Assembly (NCBI GenBank): GCA_023409435.1
Contig: JAEYHP010000045.1
Coordinates: 1-15,322 of the forward strand
Source of the DNA: Bacillota bacterium
GTDB lineage: Bacteria > Bacillota > Clostridia > Christensenellales > CAG-138
Direction: 5' to 3'
Length of the DNA stretch: 15,322 bases
Shown here: positions 6,539-12,641 of the stretch, in pieces
Numbering within the stretch: position 1 is the first letter of the stretch
How the letters are laid out: every line of letters begins with the position of its first letter
The notes under the pieces: generated by a model
Databases searched by the model: none
The model's input: only the letters and a program-made list of their open reading frames with translations
What the model was told of the DNA's origin: nothing
Translations under genes and position numbers: made by a program

Positions 6539-6823
6539 CTACCCCTCCAGGCTCTGCTCATAATATTTGCGCAAAAGGTCCTCGTACGAGGGCCCGGGTA
6601 CCGGCGTAAACTGCGGCAGTTCCTCCATTTGAAACAGTTTGGCGGAAGACTCTGACGTAACAAGCTGCACGATGGGCGTTGATACGGACAGCAAAAACAC
6701 AAGCCCCACCGTAAACAGCACGGTCTTTTTGAGCTTCCCCTGCGGGACGAGCACCTCAAGCAGTGTAATGACCACCGCCATACCCGCGATGAGCAGCGTG
6801 ATTTCATAGAGGAACGTCTGCAT
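6539..6823 (-). CDS. spoIIIAF: Stage III sporulation protein AF, short form lacking the C-terminal domain
   Basis: Position between spoIIIAE and spoIIIAG and the N-terminal sequence identify this as SpoIIIAF, a membrane component of the SpoIIIA complex. It has two membrane segments (about 6-26 and 33-54) with the intervening PQGKLKK turn, then a short tail ending EDLLRKYYEQSLEG. It is only 94 residues, about half the length of the B. subtilis protein (about 206), whose C-terminal half folds as a ring-building domain; that domain is missing here. The frame is clean, and only 50 bases follow before spoIIIAG, so the domain is deleted rather than displaced by a frameshift. The ATG at 6823 has TAGGAGGG directly upstream, 8 bases after spoIIIAE. 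Confidence 0.88.
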   Translation of the reverse strand: MQTFLYEITLLIAGMAVVITLLEVLVPQGKLKKTVLFTVGLVFLLSVSTPIVQLVTSESSAKLFQMEELPQFTPVPGPSYEDLLRKYYEQSLEG

Positions 6824-6831
6824 TTTCCCTC

Positions 6832-8001
6832 CTAACCGACCGCGGCGTTGCCCGCGCCCATGATGAGCCCCACCGTGATCATAAACATGATGCTTAGGGA
6901 CGCCGCGGCCGCAAACAAGTAGGTGAGCACATCCCCGATGGAAGCGAGCATTTTAGGAATGCGCGGCTCCGCAATCGGTTCGCAGACCGCCGCCGCAAGC
7001 CGGAAGGAAAGCATGCCCACCGCGATGCGCGCAAGCGGCACGATGACGATGCCAAATGCGATCAGTATGGCCGTGACCCCCACCGCGTTCTTGACAAGCA
7101 CTGCGCAGCCCAGCACGGTATCCACCGTACCGGAGACCATGCCGCCCACAATGGGCACCATTTTGTCGAGTGCGAACTTCGCCGTGCGGACAGATACGCC
7201 GTCGAACGAGGCTGCGGTCAGTCCCTGGAGCGACGTTATGCCGAAATACAGCGTGGAAATCAACCCGATCATCCACTTGGCTACGGTCTTGCTGAGGTTG
7301 AACAGCTGCCCAAGCTGCACCTTTCCCGTAATATTGTTGAGCATGCCCAGCACCCCGCCCGTGAGGATAACGGGAAGCACCACATTTTGCAGCGCCACGG
7401 ATACGCCGCTGCAGAGCATGCTCATGGCGGGCTGGAATATGCCCGCGGATGCGATGCCGCCCGCGGCCGTGAGCATGGTAAGCAGCGCCGGGAACGCAAG
7501 CTCCACGAACGTCGACGTGCGTTCTATGGTATCCCGCGCGATATCCGCAAGGGAAAGAAAGGATACCATGGCCACGCCGATCGCGAAGCACTGGCATACG
7601 AATGCCGCGATTTCATTCACGCCGCTCATGCCTGCCTCGCTCATGGCACGCAAAAACCCGCTCAACACGGCGATTGCCAACAGACTGATGATCATGGGCA
7701 GCACGTCGGGCAGCATGGCTTTTAATAGATGCGCCAGCGTATCCTGCACCGATGCGCCCAAATACTCCCCTTCCCCCAGCGCGTAGCCGCTGATGAGGGA
7801 ATAGAGGTCCTTGCCGCCCCAAAGCGACTTGACGTCATCAGGCAGTGCGGAATATGTCTCGTTCCATTTGCCGACGTCCGCGCTGTCTATGGCGCCTTGT
7901 ACGCCGTCCACAATCTCCTGCGGGGGCTGCGCCAGAGCTCGGACGGGAGCAAACAAAAGTGCCAGTATGAGAACGGCCAATACGGCCCCGCGCTTTTTCA
8001 T
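6832..8001 (-). CDS. spoIIIAE: Stage III sporulation protein AE (polytopic membrane protein)
   Basis: SpoIIIAE is the largest membrane protein of the SpoIIIA complex, resembling a permease or export-gate component. The 389 residues begin with a cleavable-looking signal (MKKRGAVLAVLILALLFAPV, then RALA). An extracytoplasmic segment with WGGKDLYSLISGYALGEGEYLG follows, then about seven hydrophobic segments. Conserved stretches include SEAGMSGVNEIAAFVCQCF, FNLSKTVAKWMIGLISTLYFG and KFALDKMVPIVGGMVSGTVDT. Length agrees with the B. subtilis protein (about 399). The ATG at 8001 overlaps the spoIIIAD stop as ATGA, implying translational coupling. Expressed in the mother cell from the spoIIIAA promoter. 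Confidence 0.97.
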   Translation of the reverse strand: MKKRGAVLAVLILALLFAPVRALAQPPQEIVDGVQGAIDSADVGKWNETYSALPDDVKSLWGGKDLYSLISGYALGEGEYLGASVQDTLAHLLKAMLPDVLPMIISLLAIAVLSGFLRAMSEAGMSGVNEIAAFVCQCFAIGVAMVSFLSLADIARDTIERTSTFVELAFPALLTMLTAAGGIASAGIFQPAMSMLCSGVSVALQNVVLPVILTGGVLGMLNNITGKVQLGQLFNLSKTVAKWMIGLISTLYFGITSLQGLTAASFDGVSVRTAKFALDKMVPIVGGMVSGTVDTVLGCAVLVKNAVGVTAILIAFGIVIVPLARIAVGMLSFRLAAAVCEPIAEPRIPKMLASIGDVLTYLFAAAASLSIMFMITVGLIMGAGNAAVG

Positions 8002-8396
8002 GCGCCGCCTGCCGGAATTAAAGATGCCACCATATCCAGCAGCGAAATCGCCGCCGGAAGCGCCGCGGCAAGTATCATGACGCGCCCGCCCAGCTCCACT
8101 TTAGAGGCAAGCGAAGACTCCCCCGCGTCTTTGCAGATTTCTCCCGCAAACTGCGCGATGTAGGCGATGCCGATGATTTTGATCAAAAGCCCGATGTACG
8201 CGGTATCGATGCCGTACCGCTCGGATATCGCCATGATGCTTTCCAATATGCCGCTCGTCTGCAGCACGATATAGACAAGCAGCATCACCCCGGACACGAT
8301 GCCAACCTGCATTGCCATTTCCGGCCGGTGCGCGCGGATCAATACGACCACGGACGCCGCAAGCAGCGCAAATATGGCGATGTTGAATACTGCCAT
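7998..8396 (-). CDS. spoIIIAD: Stage III sporulation protein AD
   Basis: SpoIIIAD is a small polytopic membrane protein of the mother-cell channel complex, with SpoIIIAC-like segments. It has 132 residues and about four hydrophobic segments (3-20, 30-50, 65-82, 105-128). The motifs GIDTAYIGLLIKIIGIAYIAQFAGEICKDAGE and ASKVELGGRVMILAAALP are typical; parts to look for are IKIIGIAYIAQF and ICKDAGESSLASKVE. Length fits the family. The ATG at 8396 has GAAGGAGGGG upstream, and 18 bases separate it from spoIIIAC. The stop overlaps the spoIIIAE start. Confidence 0.96.
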   Translation of the reverse strand: MAVFNIAIFALLAASVVVLIRAHRPEMAMQVGIVSGVMLLVYIVLQTSGILESIMAISERYGIDTAYIGLLIKIIGIAYIAQFAGEICKDAGESSLASKVELGGRVMILAAALPAAISLLDMVASLIPAGGA

Positions 8397-8414
8397 ATGC
8401 CCCTCCTTCGTAAT

Positions 8415-8612
8415 TTAGTAAAGCTGGAATACCTGCCGCACGCTTTCAAACAGGTCGCCTATCATATCCAGCATCATTAAGAGGCCGATGATCAGGCCCA
8501 CGATTGCCGCGATCGTCGCCATTTCGTCCCGGCCGCTTTGTTTTAAAAGCTGGGCGATCACCGCCACCAAAATACCCACGCCTGCGATTTTAAACAGTAT
8601 ATCGATGCTCAT
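8415..8612 (-). CDS. spoIIIAC: Stage III sporulation protein AC
   Basis: This is a 65-residue two-pass membrane protein, close to the 68 residues of B. subtilis SpoIIIAC. It begins MSIDILFKIAGVGILVAVI, continues with LLKQSGRDEMATIAAIVGLIIG, and ends FESVRQVFQLY. The KQSGRDE loop between the two helices is characteristic. The ATG at 8612 is chosen over an upstream in-frame start at 8636 because GAGAGGGG lies 8 bases before it and the shorter form matches the family. It follows spoIIIAB by 17 bases. Confidence 0.96.
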   Translation of the reverse strand: MSIDILFKIAGVGILVAVIAQLLKQSGRDEMATIAAIVGLIIGLLMMLDMIGDLFESVRQVFQLY

Positions 8613-8629
8613 CGTGTTCCCCTCTCTAG

Positions 8630-9145
8630 CTACCACAGTAAAATCGCAACGGCGATTCCGCTCAATATGCCCACGGAACGGTACATGCGCCCTTTGCTTA
8701 AGTAAATGCCTTCCGCCTCTTTGAGTACCGCTCCCAGGCGCTGCTGTGCGAGCGCCGCGTTCTTGGCCTGGGTATCCCGGTCGCTTCCGCCTAAGCTCCC
8801 TGCGTATTCCTCCAATATGGCAAGCTCCTCCTCATGCAGCGACGAAAAGCCTGCATCCTCAGCGCGCGCGTCTTCCATTGCCCGCTTCCACGCGGAGGGG
8901 ACGTCCTCGTCGGTCTTTAAATACTCCGCAAACGCGTCAAAGAACGCCGCAGTCTCTTCTGTCTTTGCCTTGCGTGCAAGCGCGCGGAGCGGCTGCGCGG
9001 TGTATTCCATCCACATGGAAAGCCGGTGAAGCGCGTCCGCCATAGCGCGCAGCGTATCCTTCCTCAGGCGCAGGGCGGACGAGGCGCGTACGCCAATGAG
9101 CGCACAGCCCGCAAATACGCTCAGCATGGCGATTGCATGGAGCAT
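8630..9145 (-). CDS. spoIIIAB: Stage III sporulation protein AB
   Basis: SpoIIIAB is a helical protein with membrane segments at both ends, resembling type II secretion GspF. It works with the SpoIIIAA ATPase in the channel complex. The 171 residues match B. subtilis exactly in length. An N-terminal membrane segment (about 3-20) is followed by SSALRLRKDTLRAMADALHRL, a helical cytoplasmic middle with FAEYLKTDEDVPSAWKRAM and EYAGSLGGSDRDTQ, and a C-terminal hydrophobic segment (about 155-171). The ATG at 9145 has GGGGAAGG upstream, lying inside the end of spoIIIAA, which it overlaps by 25 bases. An in-frame start at 9193 would run further into spoIIIAA and is less likely. Confidence 0.95.
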   Translation of the reverse strand: MLHAIAMLSVFAGCALIGVRASSALRLRKDTLRAMADALHRLSMWMEYTAQPLRALARKAKTEETAAFFDAFAEYLKTDEDVPSAWKRAMEDARAEDAGFSSLHEEELAILEEYAGSLGGSDRDTQAKNAALAQQRLGAVLKEAEGIYLSKGRMYRSVGILSGIAVAILLW

Positions 9146-10110
9146 ATCCTTCCCCTCCCCTGCAGCGGCAGCGCCTTTAATGCGCCATCCCATATTCCCG
9201 TCACACAGCCGACGCGCCCTTCTTCCCGCCCTAAAAGCACCACGCGTTCAAATACGCCGCTTTCTACTAACTCCATCAGCGCGCGCCTTTTGGATAAAGA
9301 AGAGATATCCCGTACATGCGCGCTCGCTATGGTAACAACCCCGCAATAGGCCGCCTCCTGCACGGCGTCCGCTTCCGATTTTGTGCCCAATTCATCCGTT
9401 ACGATGACTTCCGGCGAAAGCACGCGGACGGCAAGCCGTATCCCTTCGCATTTTGGAAAGCCGGAAAGCACATCCGTGCGCGGCCCTAACGATAGCTGCG
9501 CCAGTCCCCGCACCGCACCCGCAAGCTCCATGCGTTCGTCCACCACGCAGACGCGCTGCGGCAAAGCGCCGTTGAGGCCCGCCGAAAGCTGGCGGACGAT
9601 GTCCCTTAGCATCGTCGTTTTCCCGCAGCCGGGCGGGGAGATGATGAGCGCGGAGCACGGTGTTCCGTCCCGCCGCAGCAAAAGAGGCATAACGCCGTCC
9701 GCGGCGCCCGGGCAGGCGCGCGCGATGCGGATATTGAGCGAGGTGATGTCCGTCTGCGCAACCGCCTGCCCTTGCTTTAATACCGCTTTGCCGCACAGCC
9801 CCATGCGATAGCCGCCGGGCAGCGTGATAAATCCATTTTTGAGTTCCTCTTCCCAGGCGTAAATGGAATGCTCGCAGGCGCGTTCAAGTATGCTTGCGCA
9901 ATCCGAGATGCCGGGCACGGCCTGCAGCAAACGCTCGTAGCCGCTGCAGCAAAGCTGGAGCGGCTGCCCGGCACGGATGCGAATCTCCTCAAGCGGCAGC
10001 GTATCGTCGACTTTTTGCAGCTCCTGCTGTAACCTTGTCGGAAAGAGAGGCAGAAGGGAAGCCTTCCAGTTTTCCTTGTTGTATCTTCCTTTATTCTCCA
10101 TTTGCAGCAT
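9121..10110 (-). CDS. spoIIIAA: Stage III sporulation protein AA (secretion-type ATPase)
   Basis: SpoIIIAA is the cytoplasmic ATPase of the SpoIIIA complex, related to type II/IV secretion motors. The 329 residues hold an N-terminal domain with LEEIRIRAGQPLQL (40-53). The P-loop PPGCGKTT (159-166) leads an ATPase core with VCVVDERMELAG (187-198) and the Walker B-like VIVTDELG (235-242). The outer ATG at 10110 is only two bases from AAAGGGGG. The next in-frame ATG at 10101 has about 11 bases of spacing and may be the real start; the choice changes three residues. It is the first gene of the operon. A candidate sigma-E -10 lies just upstream, and the divergent GntR gene starts 195 bases away. 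Confidence 0.96.
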   Translation of the reverse strand: MLQMENKGRYNKENWKASLLPLFPTRLQQELQKVDDTLPLEEIRIRAGQPLQLCCSGYERLLQAVPGISDCASILERACEHSIYAWEEELKNGFITLPGGYRMGLCGKAVLKQGQAVAQTDITSLNIRIARACPGAADGVMPLLLRRDGTPCSALIISPPGCGKTTMLRDIVRQLSAGLNGALPQRVCVVDERMELAGAVRGLAQLSLGPRTDVLSGFPKCEGIRLAVRVLSPEVIVTDELGTKSEADAVQEAAYCGVVTIASAHVRDISSLSKRRALMELVESGVFERVVLLGREEGRVGCVTGIWDGALKALPLQGRGRICSMQSPC

Positions 10111-10126
10111 GTCCCCCTTTGCTCAA

Positions 10127-10158
10127 AGTGTATGTATGCGCGTACCGTTTCAGAATGA
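10127..10158 (-). promoter_or_regulatory. Candidate sigma-E promoter of the spoIIIA operon
   Basis: On the minus strand overlapping -10-like motifs CATACATA (10131-10138) and CATACACT (10127-10134) resemble the sigma-E -10 consensus CATACAAT. The upstream -35 region (TCATTCT, 10152-10158) is a poor match. Placement just before spoIIIAA is right and the spoIIIA operon is a known sigma-E target, but the resulting leader is very short, about 15-25 bases. Sequence support is therefore modest. Confidence 0.4.
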
Positions 10159-10216
10159 TTTTTTCTCTCACCTGAAACTGCCGCAATGGAAGGATATATG
10201 CAGGTTTTCCTTGTTT

Positions 10217-10246
10217 TTGTCGAAAATATCATGTACACTTTATAAG
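10217..10246 (+). promoter_or_regulatory. Promoter of the GntR gene with a possible operator
   Basis: TTGTCG (-35, 10217-10222) and TATAAG (-10, 10241-10246) are 18 bases apart, in the 195-base divergent spacer. Within the spacer is the palindrome TGTACA (10232-10237). FadR-type GntR proteins bind short palindromes built on GT-N-AC half-sites, so autoregulation is plausible but unproven. The ribosome site GGAGAGG (10294-10300) follows at normal spacing from the ATG. Confidence 0.55.
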
Positions 10247-10305
10247 GAAATCAAATCCTCGCACCCAGTTTGTGCGTTTCACATTTTGATTTTGGAGAGG
10301 CATGA

Positions 10306-10962
10306 ATGTCTAATATTTTTGATACGCATGATCACCATTCGCTCAGCGCCAAGGTGTTCAAATATATTCGCGACGGCATAATAGAGGGCCGTTACCAGTC
10401 CGGAGATTACCTGGTGGAAACAAAGCTCGCCGAAGAACTGGGCGTAAGCCGCACCCCTATCCGAGAAGCGCTCAAACAGCTTGAACTTGAAGATCTCGCG
10501 GAATCCATCCCGAACCGCGGCGTCATTGTTAAAGGCATATCGCAGGAGGATATCACCGATATTTACACCATCCGCCTGCAGCTCGAGGGCTTGGCGGCGT
10601 TTTGGGCGGCGCAGCGCATCCGGCAGCAGCAGCTGGACCAGCTTGGGGAACTTGTGGAGCTGATGGAGCTCTATACCCGCCGCAACGATTCGGTGAACCT
10701 CGCGCGCCTTGATTCCGAGTTCCATGAAATCATATTCACCGCAAGCAACTCCCGCACGCTCAGGCATATCCTGATTTCCCTCCATCAAAACGCGCAGCGC
10801 GCCAGAAAAAGCTCCCTGATGTCCCCGGCGCGTACGCCGAAATCGCTCGAAGAGCACAAAGAGATTTATGATGCGCTGTGTGCCCGCGACGCGGAGCGCG
10901 CCAAGTTCTGTATGGAACAGCACATTCTGACCGCCGCGCATTCCTACCCGGCAGAAGAATGA
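10306..10962 (+). CDS. GntR family regulator, FadR subfamily with FCD domain
   Basis: This is a 218-residue one-component transcription regulator. The N-terminal winged helix (about 11-75) has the GntR signature: VFKYIRDGIIEGRYQSGDYL, then ETKLAEELGVSRTPIREALKQL and RGVIV. The C-terminal all-helical FCD domain (about 80-212) carries the metal/ligand-binding set D136 and H140 (LDSEFHEIIF), H184 (LEEHKEIY) and H206 (MEQHI). Such proteins usually sense a small organic acid or sugar acid and repress nearby catabolic genes, but no catabolic genes lie here, so the target is unknown. The gene has its own promoter and a strong terminator, and is divergent from spoIIIA. The ATG at 10306 is supported by GGAGAGG five bases upstream. 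Confidence 0.93.
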   Translation: MSNIFDTHDHHSLSAKVFKYIRDGIIEGRYQSGDYLVETKLAEELGVSRTPIREALKQLELEDLAESIPNRGVIVKGISQEDITDIYTIRLQLEGLAAFWAAQRIRQQQLDQLGELVELMELYTRRNDSVNLARLDSEFHEIIFTASNSRTLRHILISLHQNAQRARKSSLMSPARTPKSLEEHKEIYDALCARDAERAKFCMEQHILTAAHSYPAEE

Positions 10963-10966
10963 GAGT

Positions 10967-10991
10967 TGCGGGCGTATGCCCGCATTTTTTT
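10967..10991 (+). terminator. Intrinsic terminator of the GntR gene
   Basis: A perfect 7-bp stem, TGCGGGC with GCCCGCA, closes a four-base loop and is followed directly by seven T residues. It begins four bases after the stop codon and isolates the regulator from the methyltransferase gene. Confidence 0.92.
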
Positions 10992-11269
10992 GTCAAAAAA
11001 GTGTCGTTGCCACCTTTTTGAGTTTTCTCCGTACGGGCTTGGCGGAGCAAGCCTGCATGCAGGGGTTGAGGCCGGTGCAATCGCAGCGAACGGTCCAGTG
11101 GACCGTTCGCAGACCGAAACGGGTATCCGCAAGCGGATACCCCGGAAATCTGACGCACAGGTGGCCAGATGGGATGGATTTTAGGGGATTTGTGTTGCGT
11201 TGGCGGGGCGGCGGAGCGCCCCGCCATGGGGATCTGCAATGTAATTAAACCAGAAAGGCGGTAGCCGCG
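10992..11269. other. Inverted-repeat-rich spacer between GntR and methyltransferase genes
   Basis: This 278-base gene-free stretch contains several near-perfect inverted repeats. These are CCTGCATGCAGG (11052-11063); a 12-bp-arm palindrome with one central base (11086-11110, arms GCGAACGGTCCA and TGGACCGTTCGC); a 10-bp-arm hairpin with a 2-base loop (11121-11142, arms GGGTATCCGC and GCGGATACCC); and a GC-rich 10-bp-arm hairpin (11201-11226, arms TGGCGGGGCG and CGCCCCGCCA). None is followed by a U-run, so they are not ordinary terminators. No open reading frame with a ribosome site and no clear promoter is seen. They could be a structured RNA, a recombination or repeat element, or protein-binding sites; the sequence does not decide. 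Confidence 0.6.
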
Positions 11270-12466
11270 ATGGCAAGCAGTATTGAGGTAACCGGTGAAC
11301 TGCATCCGAGCGGTGGACCGGGTGCGTTTTACCTGGGCCGTTCGGAGGAATCGCTCGAACAGCTATTAAAACGCCATGCGAACGCCGTGCAGCTGATCTA
11401 TTTGGACCCGCCCTTTGGCACCGGGGACCTATTCCGTATGCAAATCGGAAAAGCAAGCATAGAGCGTCCTGCCTATTCGGACGTGCTGACCGGGGAAAAG
11501 TACTTTGATTTCCTGCGCCCCATACTCACAGGATGCAGGGAGCTTTTAAGCGCAACAGGTTCCCTTTACCTGCATGTGGATTACCGCATGGCAGCCCCGC
11601 TCAAACTGATGCTGGACGGGATATTCGGCGAAAAGAACTTCATGAACGAGATCATCTGGATGTACCGCTCCGGCGGGCGCAGCACCCGGCACTTTTCCCG
11701 CAAGCACGATACCATATTGTTCTACCGCAAATCCCGAAGCTGTTACTTCGATATAGAAGCGGCGGGCGTACCCCGGGGGCCTGAACGGCGGAACCATATG
11801 AGGCGCAGCATAGACGAACAGGGGCGCGTCACCTATTCCATACGCTCCGGCGGCAAACTGTACCACTACCATGAAGACTCGCTTGTCTACCCCAGCGACG
11901 TCTGGACGGATATTGAGCACCTGCACCAACGGGACCCGGAACGTAATGGGTACGCCACCCAGAAGCCGGAGGCGCTTCTAAAGCGTATCCTCTCCGTTTC
12001 CTCCAGCCCGGGGGATTTGGTAGCAGACCTGTTTTCCGGAAGCGGAACCACGGCGGCGGTGGCCGCGCAGATGCACCGCCGGTTTCTTGTTTGCGACAGT
12101 TCGCCCTTTGCCCTGTACGCGCTGCGCAAGCGGATGGCTACGCTTTTTAACCCGGTCAATTTGCTGGAAGCGGCACAGCCTTTTGAGCTTTTCTTCCCCG
12201 CCTCCGCTCCTCGCGCAGCCATAGACACAACCTGTACCACAAACGGAGACAGCATTGTGTGTACGATCCAAAAATACGAGGCCGATAAAGCGTCCCCTCT
12301 CGTATATTGCGCGTTGGGACAGGTGACGAACGGCATATTTCACCCCGGCGTTTCCACTTATACGCCTACGCTTCCGCTCACGCTCTCCGTGCGCGCAGCC
12401 CTGGATGCGCCTGTGCTGCAGACGGTGGATGCGGAGGGTCGGCAAAACTTCTGGGCAATAGAGTAA
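11270..12466 (+). CDS. Site-specific DNA methyltransferase, beta class (N4-cytosine or N6-adenine), solitary
   Basis: This enzyme transfers methyl from S-adenosylmethionine to an exocyclic amino group in DNA. The 398 residues show catalytic motif IV DPPF (46-49, in IYLDPPFGTGDLF), TQKPEALLKRI (230-240), the AdoMet-binding motif I DLFSGSGTT (253-261) and LVCDSSP (273-279). Motif IV preceding motif I defines the beta class (N6_N4_Mtase family). DPPF does not distinguish adenine from cytosine targets. The last ~100 residues (300-398), beta-rich and ending QNFWAIE, are unrecognised. No endonuclease or specificity gene is visible, so it may be an orphan regulatory or element-borne enzyme. The ATG at 11270 has a weak AAAGGCGG site. 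A strong terminator follows. Recognition sequence cannot be predicted. Confidence 0.93.
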   Translation: MASSIEVTGELHPSGGPGAFYLGRSEESLEQLLKRHANAVQLIYLDPPFGTGDLFRMQIGKASIERPAYSDVLTGEKYFDFLRPILTGCRELLSATGSLYLHVDYRMAAPLKLMLDGIFGEKNFMNEIIWMYRSGGRSTRHFSRKHDTILFYRKSRSCYFDIEAAGVPRGPERRNHMRRSIDEQGRVTYSIRSGGKLYHYHEDSLVYPSDVWTDIEHLHQRDPERNGYATQKPEALLKRILSVSSSPGDLVADLFSGSGTTAAVAAQMHRRFLVCDSSPFALYALRKRMATLFNPVNLLEAAQPFELFFPASAPRAAIDTTCTTNGDSIVCTIQKYEADKASPLVYCALGQVTNGIFHPGVSTYTPTLPLTLSVRAALDAPVLQTVDAEGRQNFWAIE

Positions 12467-12495
12467 ACCCGCATACAAGTACCAACAGCAGCCAT

Positions 12496-12521
12496 AAGCG
12501 CCGGACAATCCGGCGCTTTTT
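12496..12521 (+). terminator. Intrinsic terminator of the methyltransferase gene
   Basis: AAGCGCCGGA and TCCGGCGCTT form a perfect 10-bp stem with a 3-base loop, running into five T residues. It begins 29 bases after the stop codon and separates the methyltransferase from the collagen-like genes. Confidence 0.92.
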
Positions 12522-12554
12522 GTATGCAAATATGTAAAGGTATCGCCCCGTCGT

Positions 12555-12584
12555 GTACGAGTAATTTGTATGCAGCATATACTG
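12555..12584 (+). promoter_or_regulatory. Candidate mother-cell (sigma-K-like) promoter of the first collagen-like gene
   Basis: GTAC (12555-12558) lies 17 bases before CATATACTG (12576-12584), matching the sigma-K pattern of AC, 15-17 bases, then CATANNNTA with only the last base off. The region from CATAT to the start codon is also conserved upstream of the second collagen-like gene, suggesting functional constraint or a recent duplication. Sigma-E has an overlapping -10 and cannot be excluded. Confidence 0.45.
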
Positions 12585-12641
12585 GTATTGGACGCTGCCT
12601 GGTCTGCAAACAACAAATGAAATATAAAGTAGGGAAATGTT

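Noticed and set aside
10279..10941. Minus-strand open frame of 220 codons opposite the GntR gene
   Set aside because: The plus-strand product has complete GntR and FCD signatures with promoter, ribosome site and terminator; the antisense frame is incidental.
10992..11269. CRISPR array suspected from the repeats before the methyltransferase
   Set aside because: The repeats are inverted, not direct, differ from one another, and show no regular spacers or cas genes.
11270..12466. Complete restriction-modification system
   Set aside because: Only the methyltransferase is seen. The neighbours are a GntR regulator and collagen-like genes, with no nuclease or specificity subunit in the window.
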